From: Sulfurovum sp. UBA5198
Lineage (GTDB): Bacteria > Campylobacterota > Campylobacteria > Campylobacterales > Sulfurovaceae
Reading direction: 5' to 3'
Length of the DNA stretch: 64,000 nt
NCBI GenBank assembly: GCA_002412865.1
Contig: DHVW01000008.1
Location: 1-64,000 of the forward strand
Position numbers and translations under genes: made by a program. Numbering within the stretch: position 1 is the stretch's first letter; each line of letters starts with the position of its first letter. The notes beneath the pieces are model-generated. The model did no database searches. It was not told where the DNA came from and saw only the letters and a list, made by a program, of their open reading frames with translations. Below, piece after piece: positions 37,446-49,219 of the stretch.

Positions 37446-38504
37446 ATGAAACTTCTCTATCCATTACCTATTCAAAACGACTTTCTGTTCACTCCATCAG
37501 CTAGAGACTTCACAGTCGAAGAGATACCACTGTATGAATTTAGTGGGGAGGGAGAACACTTAGTTCTTAAAATTCGCAAAAAAGAGCTTACTACATGGGA
37601 TATGGTTGGTATCATCGCTAATCACTTGGGCATTAAACATAGCGAAATAGGATATGCAGGGCTCAAAGACAAATATGCAATGACTATACAATACATCTCT
37701 ATCTTGGCAAAACACGAAGAGAAATTAGATACTCTCCAAGCAGATGGAATAAAAATCCTAGAAAAAATAAGACACAACAATAAAATAAGAATAGGTCATC
37801 TAAAAGGCAATAGATTTGAGATGCGTCTTAAAAAGGTTTTAGGAGTACAAAAAGATAAATTAGATTCAACTCTTGATTGGATACGAGACAATGGCTTACC
37901 AAACTACTTTGGAAACCAAAGATTTGGTACGGATGGCAACAACTGGGAAGATGGTAAAAAGATAATAAATAAAGAGATTAGAATAAATGATAAGAAATTA
38001 AGAGAATTTCTAGTAGGCTCATATCAAAGCTATCTATTTAACAACTGGCTTTCAAAGAGAATTGAAATAAGTTTGTTATTGCAAAAATTTAGTGAAAGTG
38101 AATGCGAGAGTGTTTTGGGGCTTGAGGCTGGTGTACTAGCAGGTACAAAATCTCAAAAGCAATTTTTGAAACTATTAAGCGGTGATATAATGATGCACTA
38201 TCCTCATGGTAGGATATTTAATGCTGAGGACTTAGCTAGCGAAGCTGCACGATTTGGTGAACGAGATATATCACCTACAGGACTAATAGCTGGTAGCAAG
38301 ACCACGAAAGCGACTGGCAATGCAGGAGTAATTGAGAGCTTATTTGATGAACCAGTGCCGCTTGATGGTGCTAGGAGATATGCTTGGATTTGGGCAACAG
38401 ATATATCTAAAAAATATATATCAGAAAAAGCTCAATATGAACTAGGCTTTACCTTGCCAAAAGGGTGTTATGCTACTAATTTATTAGATGTTTTGAGAGG
38501 TTAA
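37446..38504 (+). CDS. truD: tRNA pseudouridine-13 synthase
   Basis: Makes pseudouridine 13 in tRNA-Glu. The catalytic motif GYAGLKDKYAMT (near residue 77) and the family signature NYFGNQRFG are present, with the inserted TruD domain between them. The 352 residues are typical. The gene converges with the CYTH gene. Confidence 0.96.
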   Translation: MKLLYPLPIQNDFLFTPSARDFTVEEIPLYEFSGEGEHLVLKIRKKELTTWDMVGIIANHLGIKHSEIGYAGLKDKYAMTIQYISILAKHEEKLDTLQADGIKILEKIRHNNKIRIGHLKGNRFEMRLKKVLGVQKDKLDSTLDWIRDNGLPNYFGNQRFGTDGNNWEDGKKIINKEIRINDKKLREFLVGSYQSYLFNNWLSKRIEISLLLQKFSESECESVLGLEAGVLAGTKSQKQFLKLLSGDIMMHYPHGRIFNAEDLASEAARFGERDISPTGLIAGSKTTKATGNAGVIESLFDEPVPLDGARRYAWIWATDISKKYISEKAQYELGFTLPKGCYATNLLDVLRG

Positions 38505-38511
38505 TTTTAAT

Positions 38512-38973
38512 CTACCACTCACTAAAAGGTATTTGCGAGAGTGCCGCATTAGTGTATTTTCTTTCATAAGAAACTTCCTTTGTTATCCAAGCAGGTTTAA
38601 AAAACTCCTCATCTTCGCTTAATAATTCAATCTCAGCAACTATCAATCCATTATTCTCGCCATCAAAAATATCAAGTTCCCAAGTATGTCCCGCGTGCAC
38701 TATCTCATAACGCATTTTGGTTATTATTAAACCACTACATTCTCTAAAAAGCTCTAAGGCATCATCATATGGTATTTCATATTCAAATTCACTTCTACTA
38801 ATTGTGCCACCTGAGCCACCTTTTATAGTTATATACGCATCATTGTCACTTGTGCGAACTCGCACGGTTGGTGTATTTGGATTCAGATAGCCTTGAATGA
38901 GTCTCTTTCCTATTGGTAGTTTTGGCAATTTATCACTATCTACTAGAAATTTTCTTTCTATTTCACATGGCAC
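38512..38973 (-). CDS. CYTH-domain protein (triphosphate-tunnel hydrolase)
   Basis: A protein of 153 residues starting MPCEIERKFLV, the signature ExExK motif of CYTH/triphosphate tunnel enzymes. Later strands supply basic residues (TVRVRTSDNDAYITIKGG) and acidic ones (ELDIFDGENNGLIVAEIEL). Bacterial members often hydrolyse inorganic triphosphate. It lies 3 bases after murA, probably co-transcribed. The exact substrate is unknown. Confidence 0.9.
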   Translation of the reverse strand: MPCEIERKFLVDSDKLPKLPIGKRLIQGYLNPNTPTVRVRTSDNDAYITIKGGSGGTISRSEFEYEIPYDDALELFRECSGLIITKMRYEIVHAGHTWELDIFDGENNGLIVAEIELLSEDEEFFKPAWITKEVSYERKYTNAALSQIPFSEW

Positions 38974-38976
38974 AAA

Positions 38977-40239
38977 TTAGCCTTTTTTGCGTGTAATATT
39001 TGCTCCAAGCTTAGAGAGTTTACCCTCTAAATCATCATAGCCACGATCTAGGTGATATATTCTTCGTACATTAGTTGTACCTTCGGCCACTAAAGCACCA
39101 AGCACAAGAGCAGAACTAGCACGCAAGTCAGTTGCCATAACATCAGCTCCATAGAGTTTCTCTACACCATGCACGGCTGCTAAAGAGCCTTTGAGCCAAA
39201 TATCAGCTCCCAAGCGATTAAGCTCACTAACATGCATGAAACGATTTTCAAACAATCTCTCTTCGACTATACTCTCACCATCTGCAATAGCTGCTATTGC
39301 CATAAATTGTGCTTGCATATCAGTAGGAAAACCTGGGTATTCAGTTGTGATTATATGTACTGGTTTTAATTTTTCTGGTCCATGGATCGTGATACTATTA
39401 GGCTCTATATCAAAACTACAACCCATTACCTCAAGCTTATCAATAACAGCTTTTAAATGCTGGGCATCAACTTCATCAAGCGTGATAGTAGAGTGAGAAA
39501 TAGCACCGGCACAGAGATATGTTCCTGCTTCTATTCTATCTGGAATGATTTTAGTTTCAGGGAAAGTCAAAGGCACTCCATTTGTACCTTCTATCGTTAT
39601 CTCGCCAGTTCCAGTTCCACTAATTACAACACCTGCACTGCTTAGCATATCACAAAGCTGTACTATTTCAGGCTCTCTTGCTGCATTAATGATTGTAGTT
39701 GTGCCATTAGCAAGAGCTGCTGCCATGAGTACATTTTCAGTACCCCCAACAGTGATTTTATCAAATACTATCTTTGCTCCATGAAGTCCATTTGGAGCCT
39801 CAGCTCTCACATAGCCACCTTTTATCTCTATAACAGCACCCATACTCTCTAACGCTTTTAGGTGCATATCAATTGGTCGTTGTCCTATTGCACAGCCACC
39901 TGGAAGACTCACTTCACAGACTTTAAACCTAGCCAAAAGTGGTCCAAGTACAAGTATAGATGCTCTCATTTGAGAAACTATCTCATAAACAGCTTTTGTA
40001 GAATTTATTGTTCCGTTATCTACCACAGCCACTGTATCGTTATGCTCTACTTTGCCACCAAGCATAGTTAGAAGCTTTAGAAGCGTACGAATATCTACTA
40101 CATTTGGAAGATTAGTGAGCGTGAGAGGCTTATCACTTAAAATAGTAGCAGCTATTACAGGAAGTGCTGAGTTTTTTGCTCCACTAATTTTTACATTTCC
40201 ACTTAACTTTCCACCGCCAATTATCTCTAGGTAATCCAT
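38977..40239 (-). CDS. murA: UDP-N-acetylglucosamine 1-carboxyvinyltransferase
   Basis: First committed step of peptidoglycan synthesis. The 420 residues contain [15 protein letters not shown] at the N-terminus and the active-site loop [11 protein letters not shown], with Cys116 equivalent to the fosfomycin-reactive cysteine. [19 protein letters not shown] lies near the end. Neighbouring mfd is 47 bases upstream on the same strand. Confidence 0.98.
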   Translation of the reverse strand: MDYLEIIGGGKLSGNVKISGAKNSALPVIAATILSDKPLTLTNLPNVVDIRTLLKLLTMLGGKVEHNDTVAVVDNGTINSTKAVYEIVSQMRASILVLGPLLARFKVCEVSLPGGCAIGQRPIDMHLKALESMGAVIEIKGGYVRAEAPNGLHGAKIVFDKITVGGTENVLMAAALANGTTTIINAAREPEIVQLCDMLSSAGVVISGTGTGEITIEGTNGVPLTFPETKIIPDRIEAGTYLCAGAISHSTITLDEVDAQHLKAVIDKLEVMGCSFDIEPNSITIHGPEKLKPVHIITTEYPGFPTDMQAQFMAIAAIADGESIVEERLFENRFMHVSELNRLGADIWLKGSLAAVHGVEKLYGADVMATDLRASSALVLGALVAEGTTNVRRIYHLDRGYDDLEGKLSKLGANITRKKG

Positions 40240-40286
40240 CTCAATCCTTGCTACTATTATTTTTATAAATTGTAACCAAAATATGA

Positions 40287-43253
40287 TTAATTGGTGTTGT
40301 TTTGGACTGCTCTTAGATACTCAAATGCACATGCTAGGATATCATCTCCATCTTTGCTTCTGGATTTGAGAATTAGTCTATCTTTTGTCTCATCATCAAA
40401 CTCCATAAAGACATTTTCTCCAAAACTAGATACTTTTGATATGCCCTTATCTTTTGCCAAAAGTTTAATTGCCATTACATCTATAAACTGTTTAGTCATC
40501 ACATCAAGCTTGCCAAATCTATCCTCAATTTCGCTAGCTATCTCATAAACATCGCCAACACTCTCACACCATGTAAGTCGTCTATAAAGCTCTAGTCTTA
40601 GCCTATCTTCGCTAATAAGCTCTTCATTTAAAAATGCATCAATCACGAGCTTCACCTCTACACTTTTACGCACCTCTTTGGTGTCTCCACTTAGCTCTCT
40701 AATGGCATCTTCTAGCATTCGCAAGTACAAGCCATAGCCTATATGTTTTATATGTCCACTTTGAGCTTCTCCGATGATATTTCCACCACCTCTTATCTCA
40801 AGGTCATGCATTGCAAGCACCGCCCCGCTTCCCAAATCAGAATGAGATTCAAGCGCAATCAGTCGTTTTTTGGCCAGTTCACTAAGCTCCATCTTGTCAG
40901 CTACTATAAAATAACAATACCCTTCTTTATTGCCACGCCCTACTCTGCCACGAAGCTGGTGCAAATCCGCCATTCCGAAATTATCAGCTCCATTTACTAT
41001 CATAGTATTAGCATGTGGCATATGAATACCCGATTCTACAATCGAGGTTGAAAGCAAAAGATCATACTCTCCATCTTCAAATTTCATCATCTCATCTTCA
41101 GTTTCTTTTGCTGAGATTTGCGAATGTAAAACTGCTATTCTCAATGTTGGTAAAATGCTCAATAGTTCTCTTTTTTTCTCTTTAATAGTAGCTATTGAAT
41201 TATGTACAAAAAATATCTGTCCACCTCTTTTAAGCTCTCTTAATATTACTTCTTTTAAGAGTTTATCATCATGACTTTTCACAAATGTTCGCACACCTTG
41301 CCTCTCCATCGGTGGCGTGAGTATCTCACTAAAACTCTTTACGCTTGAGAGTGCCATATTTAGGCTTCGTGGAATTGGAGTAGCACTCATGCCTAGTAGA
41401 TGCATCTCATTTGCCATGGCTTTTAGTGCCTCTTTTTGTTTCACACCAAATTTATGTTCTTCGTCTATAATCACAAATGCTAACTTTTCAAACTTAGCTC
41501 CAAGCAAAGCATGAGTGCCAACCACTACATCTATTGTACCATTTGCAAGTCCAGCTAAAGTGAAATTTTTCTCTTTAGTAGTACAAAATCTATCAAGTTT
41601 TGCTACTTTTATGTCGTATTTGCCAAGCCTCTCTTTGAGACTCTTGAAGTGCTGTGAACTAAGAAGAGTTGTAGGAGCTATCATCGCTGCTTGATACCCA
41701 CTTTTTACCGTTGCAAAGATACCGTTCATGGCTACTTCTGTTTTGCCAAACCCAACATCAGCACTCAGTAGTCTATCCATCATATGACCGCTTCTCATCT
41801 CTAAAAGCATCGCATTTATAGCTTCTTCTTGGTCTTCTGTGTGAATAAATCCAGCATTGGCCATAAACTCGTCTTGCACGGCATCGTCTATTTTAATAAT
41901 CCGTCCTTTTAGCATCATTCTTCTAGCTGACATCTCGATAATTTCATTTGCAATAGCAAAAAGCTTATCTTTCACTTTTGCTTTTAGATTTTTAAAATTT
42001 GTCTTTCCCAATCTATCAAGAGCTGGCAAGGCTCCGCCCTCAGCCATATATCTATCAATAGTCTCAAGATTTTCAACAGGCACAAGCAACAGATCATCAT
42101 TTTGATAAACAATTACCAAAAACTCTCGTGTAGCTCCAAGTACTTCTCTTTTTTCTATTCCACGAAAAAAACCAACACCATAATTTTCATGCACTACATA
42201 ATCACGAGGTTTTAAGTCATCAAGTATAAGTGTACTCTTTTTGACTTTTTTGGCTTTTACCGGACTATTTATGGATAGTATTATTTCATCATTTCCAATA
42301 ATATTAACAACACCATCAATATATACAAACTCAAGACCATTATGTGAGTCAAACATAGCTCCACGAATTAAACTTTCGTTTTTTGAAACAATTCTAATTC
42401 TCTTTTTTTCACGATGAGTTTCTATGATTTTATGGATATCGGTTACTACCAAATCTGAATAATTTTTTGCTTCTGGTATTGTTTCAGATATGTACATAGT
42501 CTCATCGTCAACTTTTGATAAAGCAGTTATTTTAAAAATATCAATAGCCATATCGGCAATATCTTCAAGCTCCCACCATGCCAAAGAGTCCATATCTTTG
42601 ATAAAAACATCGTGATTACTATTGCTAATCCGCAGTTTCATCTCGTTTATTTCTTCGATTGACAGAGCTAGAAATGAAGGTTGTACTATAAACGATTCTA
42701 TCTCTTCTTTTTCACTTTTTTGTGTCACTATATCAAATATTCTAATGCTCTCAATATCGTCACCAAATAGAGATATACGGTAAGGCACTTCACTATTTAT
42801 GGGGTATATGTCTATGATATCACCACGAAATGAGACCTCTCCTTTATCTGCAACAATATCTACAAAACCAAATCCCCAATCATGAAGCATAGACTTTACT
42901 GTACTATCTATTTTGTCTCCAAACGATATTGTTTTAAGAATAAAGTATTCTTCTTTTGGAAAAGGCAATATAAGTGTGCGAGCTGGAGAGATTAATAATT
43001 TCTTATTGGGACAAACATAATATCTTGATAACTCCACCAAAAATTCTCTAAGCTCGTCTTGATAAGGTCGTAAATCTTCACCATACGATATTCTAATGTC
43101 AGGTAGCACAAATGGCTCAAAACCTGCCAATATGGCAATAGTTTTTGCAACTGCTGCCTCTTTGTCATCGTTACAAACGAATATGCGATTTTGTTCTTCT
43201 TGTTTTTGTTCAAAAAACTTTTTTAGATACTCATAAACATTACTCTGAAACAT
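40287..43253 (-). CDS. mfd: Transcription-repair coupling factor
   Basis: ATP-dependent translocase that removes stalled RNA polymerase and recruits UvrA. It has 988 residues, shorter than E. coli (1148), as usual in this phylum. A UvrB-like N-terminal region is followed by the RNAP-interacting domain ([16 protein letters not shown]). The RecG-like motor has Walker [17 protein letters not shown] and [11 protein letters not shown], and a TRCF C-terminal domain ends the protein. It heads the conserved block continuing with the bactofilin. Confidence 0.97.
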   Translation of the reverse strand: MFQSNVYEYLKKFFEQKQEEQNRIFVCNDDKEAAVAKTIAILAGFEPFVLPDIRISYGEDLRPYQDELREFLVELSRYYVCPNKKLLISPARTLILPFPKEEYFILKTISFGDKIDSTVKSMLHDWGFGFVDIVADKGEVSFRGDIIDIYPINSEVPYRISLFGDDIESIRIFDIVTQKSEKEEIESFIVQPSFLALSIEEINEMKLRISNSNHDVFIKDMDSLAWWELEDIADMAIDIFKITALSKVDDETMYISETIPEAKNYSDLVVTDIHKIIETHREKKRIRIVSKNESLIRGAMFDSHNGLEFVYIDGVVNIIGNDEIILSINSPVKAKKVKKSTLILDDLKPRDYVVHENYGVGFFRGIEKREVLGATREFLVIVYQNDDLLLVPVENLETIDRYMAEGGALPALDRLGKTNFKNLKAKVKDKLFAIANEIIEMSARRMMLKGRIIKIDDAVQDEFMANAGFIHTEDQEEAINAMLLEMRSGHMMDRLLSADVGFGKTEVAMNGIFATVKSGYQAAMIAPTTLLSSQHFKSLKERLGKYDIKVAKLDRFCTTKEKNFTLAGLANGTIDVVVGTHALLGAKFEKLAFVIIDEEHKFGVKQKEALKAMANEMHLLGMSATPIPRSLNMALSSVKSFSEILTPPMERQGVRTFVKSHDDKLLKEVILRELKRGGQIFFVHNSIATIKEKKRELLSILPTLRIAVLHSQISAKETEDEMMKFEDGEYDLLLSTSIVESGIHMPHANTMIVNGADNFGMADLHQLRGRVGRGNKEGYCYFIVADKMELSELAKKRLIALESHSDLGSGAVLAMHDLEIRGGGNIIGEAQSGHIKHIGYGLYLRMLEDAIRELSGDTKEVRKSVEVKLVIDAFLNEELISEDRLRLELYRRLTWCESVGDVYEIASEIEDRFGKLDVMTKQFIDVMAIKLLAKDKGISKVSSFGENVFMEFDDETKDRLILKSRSKDGDDILACAFEYLRAVQNNTN

Positions 43254-43268
43254 ATTTGCCTTTATAAA

Positions 43269-43706
43269 TTATGAAATATCTTCATGGATTACTTTTGTAT
43301 CTACGAGATTATGGTATTTATTTTCTATTTCGCTATATCTACTTTTGATAGAGCTGCCTTTTAGTGTAGTTTTCCCGTCAATAAAGCCATTTTCTTCGAT
43401 TGTAATTTTTGAATATTCAAGCCTACCAATGACTTTACCAGTTGACAAAATATGCATAAATGAAGCATCGGCTACACCATCAAGAGTTCCACTAACAATA
43501 ATATTGGACGCCTTTACATCTCCATACACTTCGCCCTTGTCTCCAATAGTTACATTTCCTGCTGATAGTAACACGCCCTCAAACTTACCATTTATAATCA
43601 CATCGCTCTTTGTGTTTATACCACCAACTATTACACAATCATCTGCGATTATAGTGGCATTATATGACTGTTTTACTTTCGTATTTTTTTTAGTAAAGAG
43701 TCCCAT
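43269..43706 (-). CDS. ccmA: Bactofilin (CcmA-type cell-shape cytoskeletal protein)
   Basis: Self-polymerising beta-helical scaffold. The 145 residues have a central bactofilin core (ATIIADDCVIVGGINTKS, GNVTIGDKGEVYGDV, LEYSKITIEENGFID) between short polar ends. Adjacent M23 peptidase and mfd genes match the H. pylori mfd-ccmA-csd1-csd2-folC order, in which these proteins set helical cell shape. Its start overlaps the M23 gene end by 34 bases. Confidence 0.93.
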   Translation of the reverse strand: MGLFTKKNTKVKQSYNATIIADDCVIVGGINTKSDVIINGKFEGVLLSAGNVTIGDKGEVYGDVKASNIIVSGTLDGVADASFMHILSTGKVIGRLEYSKITIEENGFIDGKTTLKGSSIKSRYSEIENKYHNLVDTKVIHEDIS

Positions 43707-44554
43707 GGTACTTCCTTTTGCATTTTAAATATTTTAGTATAGTTTACCTTGTTCCAGCTAATAAACTTTATAGGATTGATAGCATTGCCGTTATATTGCA
43801 CCTCAAAATGCAAATGTGGACCTGTTGATCTCCCGCTATTGCCACTTCGTGCAATAACTTGTCCTTTTTTTACAACATCACCAACTCTAACTTTTGAAGA
43901 ACTAAGGTGTGCATAAGCAGTCGAAAAACCATACATATGCCTAATCACAACTAACTTGCCATAGCCTCCGCTATCAGTTGAAACAGCTCTAGTAACTATT
44001 CCATCAGCCGTTGATTTTACTGGAGTTCCAGTGTGAACACCAAAGTCTATACCATGATGTAGTTTTTTAGTTCTAAATACTGGATGAATACGATAACCAA
44101 ATCCTGATGTGATTTTAGCATCCTCTACAGGCTTACCGCTAGGAATATGCTGTAATATATATGATACAAATTTACTTTCTTGCTCCATCCGTGCAAGCTT
44201 CTCTTTTGCAGAAAGTGGTTTAAGCGGGTTAAGTTTATCGATTGCGATATTGATTCCAGGAGGCGGAGCTGTACTTTTTTCATAAGATATAATTCGCTCT
44301 TCAAGTGCATCAAACTGATGATCAAGCTTATCATACGCAGCTATTTTATCTTCTAATTCTTGTTGATATGCTTCATTTTGAGATGTTAAACTTACGACCT
44401 TTGTCGCCAAATATGGTATGACAATCGCTCCAATTGATGCTATTAGCACAAAAAATACAACAATCCAAATAATAAAATGCCTAACCAGCTTTGATAGATT
44501 ATATGATTTTGTTCCCTTGTGATCAGAAATTGTAATAATCAGTCTGTGTTTCAT
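43673..44554 (-). CDS. M23 peptidase with coiled coil (Csd1/Csd2-like)
   Basis: Predicted periplasmic peptidoglycan endopeptidase. It has a membrane anchor near residues 28-50 and a coiled coil (about 55-95). The LytM domain contains GFGYRIHPVFRTKKLHHGIDF, shown here as GFGYRIHPV and HHGIDF, and the end motif PHLHFEVQ. H. pylori has two such genes (csd1, csd2) at this place; here there is one (293 residues), so exact orthology is unclear. The gene overlaps folC by 4 bases and the bactofilin gene by 34. Confidence 0.9.
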   Translation of the reverse strand: MKHRLIITISDHKGTKSYNLSKLVRHFIIWIVVFFVLIASIGAIVIPYLATKVVSLTSQNEAYQQELEDKIAAYDKLDHQFDALEERIISYEKSTAPPPGINIAIDKLNPLKPLSAKEKLARMEQESKFVSYILQHIPSGKPVEDAKITSGFGYRIHPVFRTKKLHHGIDFGVHTGTPVKSTADGIVTRAVSTDSGGYGKLVVIRHMYGFSTAYAHLSSSKVRVGDVVKKGQVIARSGNSGRSTGPHLHFEVQYNGNAINPIKFISWNKVNYTKIFKMQKEVPWDSLLKKIRK

Positions 44555-45687
44555 ACGGCATCCATAATCTTTAAAAATGCCTCAACAACACTAAATGAAC
44601 CAAAAACTAAATATTTTTTTTTCGTATCTATCTCACCAGTAAAACTTTTATGTTTTATTTCCAACTCGTCCAGCACAGATAGTAATTCATTTCTATTTAA
44701 AGCTCTTTGTGTCTCAATATCTATGATTAAAACTTCTTTTATTTTTGGCTTTAACAACTCTAATATTTCACGATATGGCTTATCTTCAAGTGTATTATAT
44801 ATTAATACTACAGGTTCTTTCAGTATGTTATATATGGCTTTTGCGGCTAGTAAATTATGCCCAACATCTAGTCTTATATTTGAATTGTATGCAAAATATC
44901 TCCCAATCATACTCCAGCTTTTTAGTGAATTGATATCATAATTTACATTTAATACATCAAGTGCCTTACAGGCTGTATTTGCATTGCTAACAAGAAAATC
45001 ACCCCATAAATTCTCTTTTGCAATCACATTAATTTCATCTCTATATTCATTTTTATGAACAAAAATCAACTTCGCATCTTTAGTTACTTTAATTGCTATA
45101 TTCTCTATTTCGCTATGAATTTGTGGTGCAATAACAGCTAGTTTGTCTATACTTTTTAATTTTGTTGTTGCAATTGATTCTATATCATTACCCAAAAAAG
45201 CTTGATGGTCAATATCTATAGGTGTAATAACACTTAATATTTTAGGAATTACACTCGTAGCGTCAAACTCGCCACCCATTCCAGTCTCTAACACAATATA
45301 TTCACACTCTTCAAATACAAAGAGGGACAAAAGCGTTGTATATTCAAAATAGCTAAGAGCCAAACTAACCTCTAGTGGCAATAATGCAAATAATCTCTCG
45401 TGTGCAATTTCTAGTCTGCTATCATCACAATCTTTTCCATTTAGCCAATATCGTTCATTAAATTTGAGTATATGAGGAGATGTGTAGTGACCCACATTAG
45501 TGCCACCCAAACTCATCATGTGAGCCATCATACGCCCTGTACTACCTTTACCATTGGTGCCTACTACTTGTATCACTTTTGGAATTAAAACAGATGATCT
45601 AATCATACCAAATGCTTTTTTTACCCTCTCATGGTCAATTACAGTATAATAAAGTGGTTTGCCGCCAAGCAACTCATCTAGATTCAT
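44551..45687 (-). CDS. folC: Folylpolyglutamate/dihydrofolate synthase
   Basis: Adds glutamate to folates. The Mur-ligase-type ATP loop VVGTNGKGSTGRM lies near residue 42-54, with GHYTSPHILKFNERYW, LETGMGGEFDAT and DVGHNLLAA following. Its 378 residues are slightly short but typical of Campylobacterota. Translation is coupled with both neighbours by 4-base overlaps. Confidence 0.95.
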   Translation of the reverse strand: MNLDELLGGKPLYYTVIDHERVKKAFGMIRSSVLIPKVIQVVGTNGKGSTGRMMAHMMSLGGTNVGHYTSPHILKFNERYWLNGKDCDDSRLEIAHERLFALLPLEVSLALSYFEYTTLLSLFVFEECEYIVLETGMGGEFDATSVIPKILSVITPIDIDHQAFLGNDIESIATTKLKSIDKLAVIAPQIHSEIENIAIKVTKDAKLIFVHKNEYRDEINVIAKENLWGDFLVSNANTACKALDVLNVNYDINSLKSWSMIGRYFAYNSNIRLDVGHNLLAAKAIYNILKEPVVLIYNTLEDKPYREILELLKPKIKEVLIIDIETQRALNRNELLSVLDELEIKHKSFTGEIDTKKKYLVFGSFSVVEAFLKIMDAV

Positions 45688-46190
45688 TTATCAGATACAC
45701 CTAGCACGGTTACATATGATACGAATTCATCAGTAGCTTGTTCTAATACCCTTTTTATTGCCAATTGCTTCAATGTCGTTGACTGAAGTGAGCTGGTACT
45801 TGCACTATCATATGTGCTTGCAGTGATTTTTTTTGAATAACTCTTACCGTTTTTGTCGGTTAATGCAAAATCTATCGTTGCAATTGTTTTATAAGTAGTT
45901 GTATATCCATTTATGTCATATGCAAGTGGAATAAACTCTATATTTTTATATATAGCTTTGATTTTATTTGTGGCCTCTTCTTTTGTACTTACCTTATGTC
46001 CAAATCTAGATACCACTATTCGTCTAAGTTCATCTGTTAAAAATGGTGCATTTTCTGGTTCTATTCTATCAATAGTAACCTCTACAAAAACAGGAGTATC
46101 AAAAACTTTTTTTGTATAATTTATTGAAGGTTGATAGCCACATCCTGCAAACAACAATACAAATAAGCTGAGTGTGAGTTTTTTTAACAT
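45684..46190 (-). CDS. lptE: LptE-like LPS-assembly lipoprotein
   Basis: A lipoprotein of 168 residues (signal [18 protein letters not shown], Cys at 17) with an LptE-like fold pattern of alternating strands and helix ([16 protein letters not shown]). It would plug the LptD barrel in the outer membrane. Identification rests on the lipobox plus GYQPS, its length, and its position before folC and after leuS, where other Campylobacterota carry lptE. It overlaps leuS by 7 bases. Confidence 0.75.
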   Translation of the reverse strand: MLKKLTLSLFVLLFAGCGYQPSINYTKKVFDTPVFVEVTIDRIEPENAPFLTDELRRIVVSRFGHKVSTKEEATNKIKAIYKNIEFIPLAYDINGYTTTYKTIATIDFALTDKNGKSYSKKITASTYDSASTSSLQSTTLKQLAIKRVLEQATDEFVSYVTVLGVSDK

Positions 46191-48637
46191 GGCTTTACTA
46201 CTAGATTGACTAATTTATTGGGCACAACAATCTCCTTTACAATGCTTATTCCTTCAAGCCATTTTGAAACACTATCTTTTGCCATAGCTATTATCACATC
46301 ATTTTGTGTGCCTATTTCTACTTCTATTTCGCCTCTATTTTTACCATTAATCGAAATTCCGTATACTACACTATCTTCTATAAATACTTCGTCCACAACA
46401 TCTTGTTTGGTTAAATTTTTAAGTCCAAAATATCTAGAACTTATCTCACAACAAGCATGTGGAATTACAGGCTCAAGAATTGAGCTTAAAATCCAATATG
46501 CTTCACTCCATACTGCTCTATTGTTTTGAGTTTGAAGTGCATTAAGAGCTTCCATAACCCCTGCTATCATAGTGTTAAATGTATATCGTTCAGAGTATAC
46601 ATCATTTGCTCTTTGCAGGGCTTCATACACTTTTTTGCGTGCATATTTTTCTTCTTTTGAAAGTGAATTATGGTCAATAATAGGTTTTGTTTTGCACTCA
46701 TTTACATTTTCACTTCGCTCAACAAATCTCTTTATAAATTTATATGCTCCATCAACTGCACTATCATTCCACTCAAGCTCTTGAGTTGGAGGAGCTGCAA
46801 ACAGTATAAATAATCTAGCAGTATCTGCACCATATTTGGCAATCAGGGCATCAGGATCTACTGTATTGCCTTTTGATTTACTCATTTTAGCACCGTCTTT
46901 TAGTACCATTCCTTGTGTTAACAGCTTATCAAATGGCTCATCAAATTCTATATAGCCCAAATCCCTAAATACTTTTGTGAAAAATCTAGCATAAAGTAGA
47001 TGTAAAACTGCGTGTTCGATGCCACCTATATAATGATCAACTCCCATCCAATATTTTATCTGCTCAGCAGAGAAAGCTTCATTTTCCCAATTTTGCTTTG
47101 ATGCACAAAATCTTAGAAAGTACCAGCTAGACTCTACAAATGTATCCATTGTATCAGTCTCACGAATGGCGTCAAGACCACATTTCGGACACTTGCAGTG
47201 TTTCCAAGTTGGGTGATTCTCCAGTGGATTTCCCTCTCCTGTTATCACAATATCACTGGGCAATGCGATAGGTAAATTCTCTTTTTTCTCCATCACAATA
47301 CCGCAGTTATCACAATGTACAAAAGGAATAGGAGCACCCCAATATCTCTGGCGACTTACACCCCAGTCTTTTAGTTTATAATTTGTAGTTTTTTTACCGA
47401 TGTTATTTTTTTCAAAATATTCTATTACTTTTGCTTTGGCATCGTTTGAATTTAATCCATCAAATTCACCACTATCAAATAATACTCCAGCCTCTGTAAA
47501 TGCTACGCTTAAATCTAGCTCACTGTCTTTTGGTTTTATGACTGCTTTTATATCCAAATCATACTTTTTGGCAAAATCAAAATCTCTATCATCATGTGCA
47601 GGAACGGCCATCACAGCACCGCTTCCATAATCCATCAATACAAAATTAGCTACCCAAACCGGTATGCTCTTTTTAGTCAATGGATGAATGACGCTAAGCC
47701 CTAATGAAACACCTGATTTTTCTTTTTGACGGTCAATAGAAGAGCTGTTTTTCATCTCTTTAATTTTAGCAATTGTATCATCATCAAGTAGAGCATTTTC
47801 GATCATATAAGAGACTATGTCATGCTCAGGAGCAAGAGCAGTATATGAAACACCATAAATAGTATCAGCTCTTGTGGTAAATACATCAAAACTATCAAAT
47901 TGTGAGTTTAGTTTTAACTTACTTGCATCATCAAACGATAAATCAAACGCTAAACCATTTGATTTGCCTATCCAATTCTCTTGCATAGTAAGAACTTGTT
48001 TTGGCCAACCGCCCTCAAGTGTCTTAAGATCATCAATCAGCTCATCAGCATAATCAGTAATTTTAAAATAATATTGATTCATATCTTTTTTGACAACCTG
48101 AGTGCCACATCTCCAACATCCACCATCTACTACTTGCTCGTTAGCTAAAACTGTCAAGTCATGTGGACACCAATTAAGAAGACCTTTTTTACGATACAAA
48201 AGCCCTTTTTCATACATATCGATTATGAAACCTTGCTCAAATTTTGTATAAAGCTCGTCACTAGTTGCTAACTCTCGTTCTCTAGAAAATGAAAATCCTA
48301 GAGTTTTAAACTCTTTTTTCATATAATCGATATTTTCATAAGTCCAAGTTTTTGGGTGAGAGCCATTTTTGATAGCAGCATTTTCAGCAGGCATACCAAA
48401 GCTATCAAAGCCTATAGGGTGAAGTACATTAAAGCCTTGTTGACGATTATATCTAGCAAATGCATCACTAATGGTATAGTTTCTAACATGCCCCATGTGC
48501 AATCGTCCACTTGGGAATGGAAACATACTTAGTATATATTTCTTAGGTAAACTAAAATCATCACTTGGCTCAAAACTTTTATGCTCCAACCAATAATCTT
48601 GCCATTTCTTCTCTATAATGTGTGGTTCATAAACCAT
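46184..48637 (-). CDS. leuS: Leucyl-tRNA synthetase
   Basis: Charges tRNA-Leu. The HIGH-type motif is [13 protein letters not shown], the KMSKS-type AKMSKSKGN, with the editing CP1 domain between and a zinc-binding segment around [13 protein letters not shown]. The ATG at 48637 is chosen: it has GGAG at good spacing and the family-typical start [13 protein letters not shown]. The earlier ATG at 48664 overlaps the TATAAT -10 box and would add 9 atypical residues. The result is 817 residues. Confidence 0.97.
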   Translation of the reverse strand: MVYEPHIIEKKWQDYWLEHKSFEPSDDFSLPKKYILSMFPFPSGRLHMGHVRNYTISDAFARYNRQQGFNVLHPIGFDSFGMPAENAAIKNGSHPKTWTYENIDYMKKEFKTLGFSFSRERELATSDELYTKFEQGFIIDMYEKGLLYRKKGLLNWCPHDLTVLANEQVVDGGCWRCGTQVVKKDMNQYYFKITDYADELIDDLKTLEGGWPKQVLTMQENWIGKSNGLAFDLSFDDASKLKLNSQFDSFDVFTTRADTIYGVSYTALAPEHDIVSYMIENALLDDDTIAKIKEMKNSSSIDRQKEKSGVSLGLSVIHPLTKKSIPVWVANFVLMDYGSGAVMAVPAHDDRDFDFAKKYDLDIKAVIKPKDSELDLSVAFTEAGVLFDSGEFDGLNSNDAKAKVIEYFEKNNIGKKTTNYKLKDWGVSRQRYWGAPIPFVHCDNCGIVMEKKENLPIALPSDIVITGEGNPLENHPTWKHCKCPKCGLDAIRETDTMDTFVESSWYFLRFCASKQNWENEAFSAEQIKYWMGVDHYIGGIEHAVLHLLYARFFTKVFRDLGYIEFDEPFDKLLTQGMVLKDGAKMSKSKGNTVDPDALIAKYGADTARLFILFAAPPTQELEWNDSAVDGAYKFIKRFVERSENVNECKTKPIIDHNSLSKEEKYARKKVYEALQRANDVYSERYTFNTMIAGVMEALNALQTQNNRAVWSEAYWILSSILEPVIPHACCEISSRYFGLKNLTKQDVVDEVFIEDSVVYGISINGKNRGEIEVEIGTQNDVIIAMAKDSVSKWLEGISIVKEIVVPNKLVNLVVKPC

Positions 48638-48663
48638 TTGCACTCCAAACTTGTAATTAACCA

Positions 48664-48669
48664 ATTATA
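48664..48669 (-). promoter_or_regulatory. -10 box (TATAAT) for the leuS-to-mfd series
   Basis: GGTATAATTGG lies 27 bases upstream of the chosen leuS ATG. It decides the start, because the alternative upstream ATG falls inside it. Confidence 0.6.
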
Positions 48670-48728
48670 CCAAAGTACCTTTAAAGCGGTGGTTTTACAT
48701 ACTATTTTGTCTGTTTTGGTAAATATGA

Positions 48729-48734
48729 TATAAT
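48729..48734 (+). promoter_or_regulatory. -10 box (TATAAT) for smpB
   Basis: GATATAATTTC lies 20 bases before the smpB ATG, with AAGAAG between them as the ribosome binding site. Confidence 0.5.
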
Positions 48735-48754
48735 TTCAAAAAAGAAGAAACACA

Positions 48755-49216
48755 ATGGCGATGAATTTAATAGCTCAAAATAAAAAAGCCCGTCATGATT
48801 ATGAGATAATACAAACATTTGAGACGGGCATAGTTCTTGCAGGTAGTGAAGTAAAAGCACTTAGGGCAAAAAGAGCGAATTTAAAAGACTCATATTGTAG
48901 ATTTATAAAAAATGAGCTATTTTTGATAAATGCACATATTACGCATTTAGAGACAACCTATATGCACTTTACGGCTGATACTAAAACACCTAGAAAGCTA
49001 CTTCTTCACCGTAAAGAGCTTAATAAAATGTTCTTGCAATCCACAAGAGATGGGCTAACAATAGTTCCACTAATGATATATTTTAATGAGAGAAATAAAG
49101 TAAAGCTATCAATAGCCTTAGCAAAAGGCAAAAAGCTATTTGATAAAAGAGCAGATTCAAAAGGCAAAACGCTTGACCGCGAAGCCGCTCAATCTATCAA
49201 AGATAGTCAAAGATAA
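48755..49216 (+). CDS. smpB: SsrA-binding protein SmpB
   Basis: Partner of tmRNA in rescuing stalled ribosomes. Typical motifs: NKKARHDYEIIQTFETGIVL at the N-terminus (split here as NKKARHDYEI and IQTFETGIVL), GSEVKALRAKRANLKDSY, and the basic tail KGKKLFDKRADSK. It has 153 residues. The ATG could also be two codons later (MNLIAQ). It is divergent from leuS and convergent with the small 76-residue gene. No ssrA was seen in the window. Confidence 0.97.
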   Translation: MAMNLIAQNKKARHDYEIIQTFETGIVLAGSEVKALRAKRANLKDSYCRFIKNELFLINAHITHLETTYMHFTADTKTPRKLLLHRKELNKMFLQSTRDGLTIVPLMIYFNERNKVKLSIALAKGKKLFDKRADSKGKTLDREAAQSIKDSQR

Positions 49217-49219
49217 ATA

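Noticed and set aside
48638..48664. Longer leuS start
   Set aside because: The ATG overlaps the TATAAT box and lacks a ribosome binding site; the ATG at 48637 has GGAG at proper distance and the normal family start.
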